A DNA stretch of 64,000 nucleotides from Gymnorhina tibicen. Its lineage: Eukaryota > Chordata > Aves > Passeriformes > Artamidae. This document shows positions 1 to 11,600 of this stretch, piece after piece (within the stretch, counting starts at the first letter, position 1; every line of letters starts with the position of its first letter). The translations under genes were made by a program, and so were the position numbers. Under the pieces are notes generated by a model. That model was not told where the DNA came from and did not search any database. It saw only the letters and a program-made list of their open reading frames with translations. The stretch covers positions 147,542-211,541 of the forward strand of contig VXAZ01000602.1 in the NCBI GenBank assembly GCA_013399875.1, read 5' to 3'.

Positions 1-3000
1 CCTCAGAAATCCGTGTTACATGAGAAGCTTTTGAAAGAGGTTGAGTCATGGACCAACTTGATACTCATTAACCAACATTTATTTTAGGAGAAAGAAACAT
101 GAACACTGCTTTCAAAAGAGATGGAGGAAGGATGCTGGAGGCCAAAGTGGGATTTTTTAATGCAAACCACATGCAAACCTTGCACAAGGTTACATGTTTT
201 CCTTATTTCCCTCAGTTACTTATTGTGTTGTAGCGATACTGTAGAAGACCAGGGTACTTACAGTAAAACAAATTCTAATTAACTTGACACATAGAAATGT
301 GATTCTTCCTAAGATTCACCTCAATCAACTAAAATCAGATTAAAAACAAACCAGCCAACCCTGGAGTCAGAGCATTGACATCATAACAGCTCAAATGACT
401 TTCCCAATGTTGGGAAACAGGGGTTTGGGACATTCTGTAAAAGAACAAGAAGTGATCTGTTCTCCCAGAGCTGCAGCCCTTACAAAGCTGGGCTTGTCCC
501 AGTGTCCTTGATCCCAGCTGGGCAGTGAGGCTCTGGATAACAGCACCACCCCGAGGAGAGCGCCACGGGATAACCATTCCTGGGAGTTTACATTCCCCCT
601 CTCCCACAGCCAAGGAGCTCCACCGCCTCACATTTCACTTCCTGCTCTTTGCCCATTGATAAAATGGTGCTACATTTCCCAAGGATGGGAGCAAAATGTA
701 TTTAAAACTCGTTTCTGTCGTCTGATTTTAGAGGAACAAGTCTCGACAGAGATGAAATTAAAAATAGCCCGAGCAGTAATAAGTGTTTGGTGTAAACTGC
801 CTCACCATCAACCACAGAACATGTTTGTTCACATACAAAATACTTAACCCATTACAAAAGACACTTTTTGAATAAGTGAACACCAGCTGCTGGGCTTTTT
901 CCAGTATCACATAAAATATTAAATATTGTGATCAGAGATTGAAGCACTTCAGCAGCATTTAGTGAGGGAGTTGTTATCAAAACACTCTTCAAGAGATTCC
1001 TCAGGGCAATGCCCTCCTCAGGGAGAAGGAAACTGCACTAACACAAAAAAATACAACTGGTAACTTCTGTCTGACCCAAAATTTAACATCAACATTGTTT
1101 TTAGTATAGTAAGGTAGGGCACGGACACAGAAATCAGTTACAGGCGGGTAAGATAATCTATTAACTTAAAATATACCAGTTATTCTAAATAGCTCATACA
1201 CACACTCACCAACAAGATTCTCCCTGAATGAGACAAATCATAGAACAGAACCATAGAATGAGGTTAAAGAAGACCTCCAAGATCATCAACTCCAAACACC
1301 ACTGTGACAACTAAACCATAAATCTCCAGATATTCATATTACATGCTGCTAGACAACCCTGTGCCATGGAGTGACATCCTATAATCTGAGTTTTCATCTT
1401 TTTAATATACACCTTTTCTAATTTCTGATACTAAACCACATTTATTACACCAACAGATCAGGGAGAAATTACAGTAGGGCCTGAAGAAAGAGTGGCAGCT
1501 GTTTTTCTCAGCTACCTTTGGATTTAGCCAGCGTTTATGAGAAAAATGTGTTTGTTCAAGTCTGGAAGCTCCTCACATCAAACATACAGAGGATAAAGAC
1601 ACTCAGTTTGCTCTGTACTCTCAATATAGCCATTCCCAGGATTTGAAAAAGACTTAGGAATAAAGTTCATCTATTTATTACATCCAAGTGTTGATCCTGG
1701 TCTTTCAGCTGATGAAGCACTTCAGTTTTCAGTGCCAGTCACGAACTGCAAGCCTTATTTTTCCTGACAAATAACAGATGTTTATTAAGTCAATTTAGAT
1801 TATTACAAGTAATACTGAAGTGATGACACTTCACATACTCATATTTAAGTCTACCAGCTACTGAAGAAGACCTTCACAATTTCAGAATTATGGTGTACAC
1901 TGTAAAACCTGCTAATTGTCATTGCACCAGACACAGTCTCAACTTCTTCTGGGTAATTAGTATTTCATTTATACCATGTTTTAAAAAACCCAAATATTCA
2001 GAAGCTATAAAAGCATTTTTTAAAAAGCTCTGCCATAAATTCACAATTGCACAGTGCACAATTGCACTAGAATTCCTCCTAAACTAGCTTGTTTTGCAAA
2101 ACAAACACTCAGGAAAACGGGAAAATATTCGGATATTCAGATACCTGAGCAGGGTAGCTGGTGGGGAACAGGGACAGTGACTACATGTCCATCACACTTC
2201 CTAATTCCAGCTTTCTATAAAGCCTGATGTGCACATAACTGCATCACACACAGTATTTCAACCATGCACTTATTCCAGAGGACAGTCATGTCCAACAGCC
2301 AGGATTCATCTGGCAGGCTGCAATAATGATCTCTACATTCAATTTCCATAGCTCAAGCTGCATTACCCAGCCCAGCCCTGCACTGGAGAGCTATTACAGC
2401 TTTTAGCAGGTATTGGTATTACCAGACATGTCTGCATAGCAAAGAGAACAGAGGCCTTAGCACACCACAAACAGATAAAATAAAACCACTTTTACAACCA
2501 ATGTGCAGTAATTAGATTCATCTAACAGCTTTCATAACCCAGAAGAGGACATCTGAATTCCTACAGTAGCTGTAACCACCTCAGAGGCAGCAATTTTAAT
2601 GTTTCTGAACAGAAATTCTAAGGCATGTTTAAATTTCTCCAACATATTTTAATAACATGCCAGTGAATCAGCTCTGTTTGTGTGCAGTGGAAGAGATGAC
2701 TTGTCAAGAGAATGAGAGAGAAAATAGCAACCTCACTTCAGTTTTCAATGGCGCTCCTTCAAAAACCCATCTTAAAAAAAAAATACTGGATGATACTGAG
2801 CTTGAGATAGTTGAGATATGGTCAAAAAATGAAAATTCAGAAAGCACATTGAAAAGTTGCTCTGCTTTATTAAAGATGTAAAAGACCTGATTTTGGGAGG
2901 TGAAGCAGACTGAGTTTCAGGCATTTTTGCTGTAGCAGAGCTGAGGACTGGGTAGGAGCTGGTTAAAAACAGCACTGAGCTTTTGTGCTCTCCAAACACG

Positions 3001-4709
3001 GACCTCAGGAGTTTCCTGCCCAGCGCAGGATGTTCACTGCTCTGTTACCTGATAGCTGTGGAGGTACCACACCACCTGCATCAACTCAGGCTGAGTGGGG
3101 AAACCACCCAGAGGAAGCTGCAGCAAGTTTTAAATCCTAGGAGGCAAGAAAAAAATACTCCAGTTTCACTTGTAGCTACAGCTGCGCTAGAGGGCACTTG
3201 GAACCCATGAGAAAAGACCCTGACCAAAATTGTGAGAGCAATTTAAGGGGAAAAAACATTACCTAACTGGTTTTATTTTCAGCTTCAGTGTAGGCTGACC
3301 GAGTACACAGAGAGCCAGTGTGCACCAGAATAAAATCAACTTACTCAATTCCAACATTCATGTCATTAAATTCAGAGCTGGACTTGTTGTCTTGCTAAAA
3401 AACAAATTAAGTTCCTAAATAACTGCATGTTGACCATAAATCCACCGCACAAAAGCACCCAAATAATCCCATTTTCTATCCCCACATATGGATTGGTTTA
3501 GGATTTATTCTAAGCACAGTAATGCAGTTTACTCGGTAAAATTTTGTCTATAGATACCTGTAGTGATGTTTTAAAAATTCCCAACCCAGCAGCACTTCAG
3601 AACTCAAGAATCCCAGGAAGGGAAGGAGGTATTGTAATGGGCAGGGACAAAGGATTTTTAAGAACCTCATTATTCACTGGTTTGTTGCTGATACTCACAC
3701 ACACACCCCCCAAAAATAGTCAGAGCTCTTCATTTCATAACCAAAGTGTTCCCCAAACACATTATGAGTTATAGCAGGTAGTCTGCACCCCTTGGTCATT
3801 CTCTAGTATTTATCCTGAACACTTCCATTAAAATACAGTTTCCACCAGACATATTTATGATCTCCAGTGTTAATTTCCTTCTTCTTTACATCAACAATTA
3901 GTAACTCACTAGAACAAAAAAGTAAGATCAATATCTAACTGCCCTGTACAAGCACTGAGAGCAGCACCTGCAAACAACTGCTGCACAAGGTCACAGCTGC
4001 ATTATTTACTAATTCCATGTTCTGAGTACAGTTGTCATAAACCTTTCCTCTGCACAAGCCTTTAATCTTCCCATTTCCACTGCAGCTTCTTTTCCTACCT
4101 GCTTAGGTATCAATATATCCAAAATTAACAGGTCAAAAGAGGGTGAAATCACTGTTTCAACTACAAATGCTTTCCATTCCCAAGATCCCAGAAAGCTTCC
4201 ACCACCACCACCAAGAATACCAGAGGGACCTCAGGACAAACACAAGAAGACACCAACACTGAACTCCCAAGAGAAGGCAGAGACAGGCTCGCTCTTGCAG
4301 AGACCTGGAATGCAAATACTTCCATTTGACTTCAACCAGGCCTGGATAATACCACTGGCACCACTTCTGTGCTCAATGTAAGAATCCAAATGCCATCACC
4401 AGCGTCCAGCCAAGGTCAAACTCCGCAGTTCTCCAGCTGTGTATCAGCTTCCAGGAGTAAGCACTGGATTGGGATCACATCTACATCCCAGCTGGGTAAG
4501 TCTCCTTGTCACCTCATGTTCTGCCCTACATGCTTTGGTATGACAGGGGTGTATAAACTACTGGAAAACAGGATCTATTTTCCTAAAGCACCACTTCCAA
4601 TTTCAAACAGCCAACACAGACACTAGTCAAATCTGCAGCTCAGCCCCTAAATCACAAAGATACATTTAAATTTGTTCCACTCTCCTTCCCTCCCAGTCTA
4701 TATTTTTAC
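1..4709 (-). other. PRKAR1A intron 2 (to window edge)
   Basis: AT-rich sequence downstream of the first coding exon. Only a decayed CR1 end (1227-1430) was recognised. No exon resembling the next part of PRKAR1A (linker and inhibitor site) is seen. Short ORFs here have no recognisable protein motif. Confidence 0.6.
1227..1430 (-). repeat. Decayed CR1 LINE 3' end
   Basis: Begins with CATAGAA...CATAGAATGAGG followed by AAGACCTCCAAGATCATCAA, the reverse complement of a CR1 3' end. Similarity fades after about 200 bases. It is more diverged than the other CR1 copies here. Confidence 0.6.
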
Positions 4710-4888
4710 CTTCTCCAATCTTTCAAAGTACTCTCTGATGAATCCCATGGGTCTTTCAGGTCTCACTGTGCATAACTGTACAATGCAATCCTTCAGCAGC
4801 TGCTGGATGTTGTGTTTCTGGATGTAGAGTTCACATTCCCGAAGGCTCCGCTCCTCCTCGCTGCTGCTGCTGCTGGAAGCTGCCATTG
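4710..4888 (-). CDS. PRKAR1A: PRKAR1A first coding exon (N-terminus, partial gene)
   Basis: This exon encodes the start of the type I-alpha regulatory subunit of cAMP-dependent protein kinase, a cytosolic subunit that holds catalytic subunits inactive until cAMP binds. The ATG is at 4886-4884, two bases after an acceptor ending CTTCAG. The donor GTAAAA follows codon 59. The 59 residues are the dimerization/docking domain: a Ser-rich start coded by AGC repeats, then [20 protein letters not shown] and a stretch ending REYFERLEK. Cysteines in RECELY and VQLC match the inter-chain disulfide positions known for RI-alpha, and KDCIVQLC carries one more Cys than the human sequence I recall. The cAMP-binding domains lie in later exons, which would be to the left and were not found in the remaining 4.7 kb. 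PRKAR1B is the main alternative, but adjacency to WIPI1 favours PRKAR1A. Confidence 0.93.
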
Positions 4889-5636
4889 CTGAAGGGAAGA
4901 GAAGGAGAAGGTCAAATAATTACTGGAAACAAAGATGCTGCTGCCTAAAACAAAGTTATACTGCATTATCTTACTGATACCACAGCAAAAAAACACCTTT
5001 ACCTACCAGAGCAGTAACTAAGCTAAAGAAAATGCTGTGAACTTATTTAGCACCTGGAAAGAAATCAAAAATCAAAACTCTGGGGGCCTCTACAGCCACA
5101 GGCACAAAAGGAAAAGCATTTGGTTGAGCTGAAAAAGCTTCAACAACTCAAGCCCTGTGAGCGCTCCAAGTCAGGGAAGATTCCACCTGAACTTCCTGCT
5201 GCTTAAACTGAGCATTTTGTAGGACTGGAGGCTCACGTCAGGAGCTGCGTGGTCTGTGTGGGGTCATGGGGATGGATGATGGCCAGCAGAGAGGTGGGTG
5301 GAAGCTGGAAATGTGAGAGGCCAAGCATGACCAGTATTCGGAAGTGAAACATGTTCAGGTTGAAGCCAAAGCCAGTTCTTCAAATGTCAAGGCAGAATCT
5401 GCTAACGGAAGTTATGGATTACAGGCATCGCTCCTAAAAACTCCTGTGTAATTTAAACCTGTTCATACCTCATCACTTATTTCACGGATACACTGCAATC
5501 CCAAAAATACCTCTTCAACTGTAAATAACGAGGAGCATAGCTTTAACCAACTGTTATGATGCCAGGTTTTCAAGACTTCATAAACTCAGCTATGACACTT
5601 TCAAAAATGTTCTCAAGCAGTTTTTTCCCTCCTTTC
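4889..5636 (-). other. PRKAR1A intron 1, left of the LTR
   Basis: Non-coding sequence between the first coding exon and the LTR insertion. No repeat, RNA or exon recognised. Confidence 0.55.
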
Positions 5637-5641
5637 AGGTT
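5637..5641. repeat. Target-site duplication AGGTT (left copy)
   Basis: Identical to the five bases immediately after the LTR (7247-7251). This fixes the insertion boundaries. Confidence 0.85.
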
Positions 5642-7246
5642 TGCATTGGGTTTGCATGGCCAGATTTGGGGGTCTATAGGGGGGCTTCTGTGAGAACCTG
5701 CTGCCAGCTGGAGTTAATGTGAGACAGGTCCAAGATGAAACTGCCACTGGCCAAGGCTGAGCCCATCAGTGACAGTGGCAGAGCCTTTGGGATAACGTAT
5801 TTAAGGAAGGAGGGGAAATGGCTATTTCTGCCAGACAGAGGAGTGGGAATATATGGGGAAAAACAGCCCTACAGCCCCCAAGGTCAGTGCAGGAGGCACT
5901 CCACGCAGCATGGATTCCCTGGCAGCCTGTGATACAGCCCATGGTGAGGCAGCTGTGCCGTGCAGCCAAGCGAGGCCCATGGGGGAACAGAGATCCACCC
6001 AAACCCCATGGAGATCCATGGGGGAGCAGAGATCCACCCAAACCCCATGGAGATCCATGGGGGAGCAGAGATCCACCCAAACCCCATGGAGATCCATGGG
6101 GGAGCAGAGATCCACCCAAACCCCATGGAGATCCATGGGGGAGCAGAGATCCACCCAAACCCCATGGAGATCCATGGGGGAGCAGAGATCCACCCAAACC
6201 CCATGGAGATCCATGGGGGAGCAGAGATCCACCCAAACCCCATGGAGATCCATGGGGGAGCAGAGATCCACCCAAACCCCATGGAGATCCATGGGGGAGC
6301 AGAGATCCACCCAAACCCCATGGAGATCCATGGGGGAGCAGAGATCCACCCAAACCCCATGGAGATCCATGGGGGAGCAGAGATCCACCCAAACCCCATG
6401 GAGATCCATGGGGGAGCAGAGATCCACCCAAACCCCATGGAGATCCATGGGGGAGCAGAGATCCACCCAAACCCCATGGAGATCCATGGGGGAGCAGAGA
6501 TCCACCCAAACCCCATGGAGATCCATGGGGGAGCAGAGATCCACCCAAACCCCATGGAGATCCATGGGGGAGCAGAGATCCACCCAAACCCCATGGCGAT
6601 CCATGGGGGAGCAGAGATCCACCCAAACCCCATGGAGATCCATGGGGGAGCTGAGATCCCCCTACACCCTCTGGAGGACCCCACACTGGAGCAGGGGAAT
6701 GCATGGAGTGTGACCCCATGGGAATCCCGTGCTGGAGTGGTTTTCTGTCAGGACTTGTGACCACGGAAAGGAAGTGAGGCTGGAGCAGCGCATGGAGAGC
6801 TGCAGCCTGCAGGAAGGACTCACACTGGAGAAGTCCATGGAGGACTGTCTCCCACGGGGAAGGTGTGAGGAGTCCTCCCTGGAGCAGGATGGAGCAGCAG
6901 AGACAACGTGTGATGAACTGACTGCAATCCCCATCCTCTGGGGTGGGGGGAGGTAGAGAAAATCAGGAGTAAAGTTAAGGCTGGAAAGAAGGGAGAGGGC
7001 CAGGAAGATGTCTGTAAGATTTGCCTTTATTTCTCATTATCCTACTCGAATTTAATTAGTTTAATTTATTACCAATTTCCCCGAGTCGAGTCTGTTTTGC
7101 CCGTGATGGCAAGTGGTGAGTGATCTCTCCCTTATCTCAGTCCAGAAGCCTTTCCTTGTATTTTCCTTCTGTTGGTGAGTTGAAGAGGGGAGTGATGGAG
7201 CACTTTTGGTGGGTGCTTAGCATCTAGCCTGGCTCAGCCCACCACA
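5642..7246 (+). mobile_element. Solo LTR of an avian endogenous retrovirus, with internal VNTR
   Basis: The element starts TGCATTGG and ends CCCACCACA, giving TG...CA termini, and is flanked on both sides by the 5-bp direct repeat AGGTT (5637-5641 and 7247-7251). A TATA-like GTATTTAAG lies at 5797-5805. The sequence resembles, from memory, a long LTR family common in songbird genomes. Most of its extra length is the 663-bp tandem array at 5992-6654. No gag, pol or env remains, so it is a solo LTR left by LTR-LTR recombination. A 5-bp duplication fits ERVL or ERV1 better than ERVK. It sits in PRKAR1A intron 1, antisense to that gene. Confidence 0.85.
5992..6654. repeat. 39-bp minisatellite, 17 copies, inside the LTR
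   Basis: Seventeen head-to-tail 39-bp units, each starting GATCCACCCAAACCCCATGG. Units are essentially identical. A C replaces A in one near-terminal copy (CATGGCGATCC, about 6596) and the last copy ends GCTGA instead of GCAGA. The unit contains no stop codon in any frame and 39 is divisible by 3, so all six frames stay open. Older, diverged relatives of the unit (CTGGAGCAG, CCCATGG motifs) continue to about 6900 within the LTR, so the array looks like a local expansion of an LTR sub-repeat. Confidence 0.95.
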
Positions 7247-7251
7247 AGGTT
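7247..7251. repeat. Target-site duplication AGGTT (right copy)
   Basis: Matches 5637-5641 exactly and directly follows the terminal CA of the LTR. Confidence 0.85.
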
Positions 7252-7860
7252 ATAAAACAATTTTAAAATGTATTTTTTATGTATAAATGTATACAGACAC
7301 ACATTTCATGTCATTTTTTTGCATAAGAAAATGAACACTGTGAGAGTTAAAGAAACAGGAAAGAATTTCTCAGGGCATTTTTGGATGAAATATAAAGGAA
7401 GTTACCTGGTACAGGGAGTGTGGCAACAGCTTATTAATATGCAGTAAGATATGTTGATCCCGGGATCAGCTTTTGAAAGGGAAAAAACGGATTCAGTCAA
7501 AATAATTTTGAGAAATGACAAGTCACTGAAGTCACATCATGGGTTTTATCCTGCTGAGGCAGCAGCAGGAAAACGCGGGGCACACAGAAACATAACAACG
7601 TGCTCCTCCGAATCCTGCTGCTGGAGATTACAGAAGGCTTCGAGTTAATATGGAATTACCAACACTTCGAACAGGTTTCATTCTTGTCACACTTAATCCC
7701 TGCCCAAGCACACACACACACACGTGTATTGCGCGTTGCATAAACACAAAGCGTGGCCTTCCCACGGGCTGAAAAAGCGCCGAGAAGTTCTCCAGTTGCT
7801 CCTTTTGTTTTGCCAGCCCGCACGGTGAAGGTCAGCGCTAATTAACCAGCCCCGGAGAAC
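7252..7860 (-). other. PRKAR1A intron 1, right of the LTR
   Basis: Non-coding. Holds a short CA run near 7710-7724. GC content rises toward the promoter island. No exon recognised. Confidence 0.5.
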
Positions 7861-8690
7861 CCCGGGGGCTCCGTGACCGCCCGCAAATTACGCTCCGTGA
7901 GCGGGCACGGGCACGGGCCACGCGAGAATCGCAAGACCGGTGCAGGAAATGCGGTATCACGGGCAAAAGGAAAACTCCCGTATTTCTACGAGGCATTTTT
8001 TCTGCACATTCTCAAAGCTCCCCCGAGCCCCCCAAGGCGTGGCTGCCCCGCCCAGCCCAGCCCGCCTCTCACGCAGCGCGGGGCTGCGGCCGCTTTAGAC
8101 CCGGGGCCACCGGGGAGGCACCGACCCGGTCCCCCCGGGGCGGGGGACACGGAGCCGAGGGGGCACAACCGGCCCCAAAGGCCCGGAAGCACCGCCCGGC
8201 GCGGCCCCACAGCCGGCGGGGGCCCCTCGGACACTGGCCCGAGAAGGCGCCGCTGCCCCCGCAGCAGCCCCGGAGCGGCGGCCCCGGCCCCGCTCCCTCG
8301 GCCGGGCCGGGCCGGGCCGGNNNNNNNNNNNNNNNNNNNNNNNNNNNNNNNNNNNNNNNNNNNNNNNNNNNNNNNNNNNNNNNNNNNNNNNNNNNNNNNN
8401 NNNNNNNNNNNNNNNNNNNNNNNNNNNNNNNNNNNNNNNNNNNNNNNNNNNNNNNNNNNNNNNNNNNNNNNNNNNNNNNNNNNNNNNNNNNNNNNNNNNN
8501 NNNNNNNNNNNNNGGGGCAGCAGCGCCTGCGGCTTTAAGACGCGCGGGGCTGGCGGGAACGGGGAGGGGGGGTTTGCTGAGGGGCGCGGGATCCCCTGAG
8601 GGGAGCGGGAATGGCGAGAGGAGTGGGATCCCCTGCGGGGAGTGAGACACCGCGAGGGGAACGGGACCCGCCGAGTCATCAGTTCCACAC
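7861..8690 (-). promoter_or_regulatory. CpG island, PRKAR1A promoter/5' exon region
   Basis: Very GC- and CpG-rich sequence about 3 kb upstream of the first coding exon of PRKAR1A, where its non-coding first exon and promoter are expected. It contains GC-box-like CCGCCC/GGGGCGG runs and a GCCGGGCC tandem at the edge of an assembly gap. The exact first exon and start site cannot be placed because 193 bases are missing. Confidence 0.7.
8321..8513. other. Assembly gap (193 N)
   Basis: A run of N inside the CpG island, immediately after a GCCGGGCCGGGCC repeat. It is probably a high-GC sequencing dropout and may hide the PRKAR1A first exon. Confidence 0.99.
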
Positions 8691-11600
8691 CGACACGGCC
8701 GCGGGTGCTGGTGGACCCCGGCCTGGAAAGGACCCGGTTAAGAGACCGGAGATTGTTGTAGGTGGAGGGAAATAAACGATATTCAAGTTTGGCAAAGATT
8801 TCACTGTAATCGATGTAAATCTGCGTGGGGAATTATTTCATGTGTGTTTATGGCTGAGATAAGCCCTGTGACTCCCTTCACTTTGGCTCCTCAAAGCCGT
8901 AAGGAATCAGCTGCAGTAAGAAGTCACCGAATATCCGGGCTGTGCTGGCACGGGCAGAGCCCATCCCTGGGCTCGGGAAGGAGAAATGATCCCTGGAAAA
9001 TGAGCCCTGAATCGTGCATTTGCTGATCTTGCAACGCAGAACGTAACTCAGCTTTTTAATGTTACATCATTTCAACCCACACTCACCCGTGCCTAACCCC
9101 TGTGGGAGAATCACGTAATGGACAATGACAATTACTCCCAATAGCAAGAGTTTAATGTGTATTTTGATGTAAGAAGATAGTGGTGTCTGTGCAGTGACAC
9201 ACAAGCCATCAGGAGCTACCTGCTGTGGGGTTTCTTGTTTATTAGCTCTTACATTAAAGAAATAAAGAGTAGTAGCTTGGGTGTAGATCTTGGACCTGCA
9301 TTTCTGACAGACCCGGTCCAGCCCCTGAGCTCACATTCCCCAAATCTTTGATAACTTCTGTGTGATCCAGGTTAATTAGAAGCCAGGGTCCAGGATTTTC
9401 TGACATTAAGCCCAAAGCTGGTACTTTTATGAAAAATATAAATGTCATTAATATTTGTAAAACACTGTCAGAGCACAGCATCAAAATACCAAATTACTTG
9501 CTCACCTGGTTATAGAACAGTTCTGTCTGTAACTCAAAACTACTGGAAGTTTCTTAACACCACAAAAAGTCGTCTGCATTCCCACCTACAAATTTCTTTT
9601 TTGGCTTTTTACCCTCCCTTTTTTCTTTACAAGCTGCCTGCTAGTGTCACATCTCACTCCTCCTTGTTTGGACAAGTCCCGGTGCTGTTTTGGGATAGAT
9701 CCCATCTGGAACAAAGCTTGGCCCCGTGTGTCAAACCTGTTCTGCAACGCTCTCTTTCTCAGGGAAACAAGTATTCCGTTGTACAGCGTTGATGCAATCC
9801 CTGCTGGAGTCCTGGAGCCAGGAGAGCGAGGAGGGGAACAGAACCAGCTTTCAGGAGGAGCCTTGTGATGCCAACCCAGCTTCACTGGACTTCTGTGAAG
9901 TCTCACAGCTTCCCCCAGTGAGTCAGCACTGACTGATCTTTCAAACTTAAATCACACTTCCATAAGCTGATGCTCCTACGTCCCCATGTGTTAATTCTCA
10001 CACCGCCGAAGACGTAAGGGAAATTAAAAGCAAACAAAGCCCTATTCCACTTGGTCTGGTCTGAATTACAGTCAGATCCTGGTCTTAACCATCTAATTAA
10101 ACATTCCTGAGTAAATAACTCGCATTACCGTCAGCGCTATTCCCACAACTTTCATTTCAAACAACTTTATGCATCAGTTTCTCATGGAGCAATCCGCTGC
10201 CCGGGGCTGTGGCTGCTGGAGAGCAGAGGAGAGCTCAGGAGGAAAGAGTGTGTGAGCCAAGGTGGGAAAGGAGAGCACAGACGTCACCTACCCCTGCTGT
10301 GTGCGCGGAACAGAAAGAGCTGCTTGAAAGGTACGTCAGTGACAGCCAGATTAACAGGGCCTCTGGGGAGCTAGGGTGCTGCACAGGAGCTGGAGTGCCA
10401 GGGCTTCTTCTGAAGGTACCACCCAACTCAGGACCATGTTCTGTGAGGTGCCACCATCCTGGAGCAGCCTCTGGGGTTGAAATCAAACTAAACAAATGAG
10501 TGGCAGATTGAAGCAGCCGATGTTTTTGTCACACACACACAGTTTTAGGTGTTAAACCATGCATGTCCACCACCCTTGAGGTACAAATGGGGTTTCAAAG
10601 TGGCAGAGCACAACCTGGAACACTCCTGATCGGTGTGACTGCAGCGTGTGCACTGTCTTGGGGTGGGGTGAGTGGGGAATGAAGAAATTTTAGTGGTACA
10701 GAAAGGATTCATCGACAAACAGAGGCTGATTAGCCCAAATAGCCCTAAAATCCACATCAGAAAATCAGTAGAATTAAAACCTGTGAGCTCACTGTGGACC
10801 ATGACATGTCAGAGGTAGAGTTCACGCTGTGTTCTTTGGGCTTGGCTCCTTGTATTTTATTTAAGCTTTAGCTAGCACTGAAAACAACCCTCTCCTGCTG
10901 CTGCACACCTTGGCTCACTGCACCATACAGTGATTCATAGGAAGATCCATAGATTAGAAACCAAAACACACAAAAATATATTCTCATTTAATGACAGATT
11001 ATTTGAGAACTTTTGGGTTCCAGGCCAAACTCTGGAGTTGACTGTAGGAGCTTGATGGCTTTCAGTGTGACACTGCAGTGTACCTGCATGCAGGGACAGA
11101 AGGACGCCTGTCACCCAGCAATGCACAGTGTTTGCCACTGGGAAAGGAGTCTGAGCTTCTGGATGAGTTTTACAGCATAATATCTGTAATTTTGCCACAT
11201 GAAAGGTGATAAAGAAACAGGGCAAGGAATTGATAAGATCCAAAACCAGTCTGAAAGACAGCACTTAAACTTCCTGCTCTAACCCCGCCGTGACTCACGG
11301 GCTGAGAACCCCTGTGGACCCTGAGAGGTGCCGTGTGGAGGCTTTGGTCTGGCTGCACGTCAGCTGTGTGAAATGGTCCCCAGTGCAGAACCAGTCTGCT
11401 ATGGGCAGATCCCAAACCATTTCCATATGTTACTTTGAAGAAGAAAATGACTGGTAAGACTCAAAACAGAGGAACCAAGTGCCAAGAAAAAAATGCCCTG
11501 AAGTGCCCAGATCTAACAGATAGACCAGTCGGGGAATCCATCTCCATCTGCCAGACGTGCCTGCTGCAGCACAGCCCTTCAGACTCCCAGCGTGGTTCCC

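Noticed and set aside
5766..6764. Six overlapping long ORFs with 13-residue repeats
   Set aside because: They follow from a stop-free 39-bp tandem unit inside an LTR. Equal openness on both strands argues against coding selection.
7873..8538. ORFs crossing the N gap in the first CpG island
   Set aside because: They read through 193 unknown bases. The sequence is GC-rich promoter DNA.
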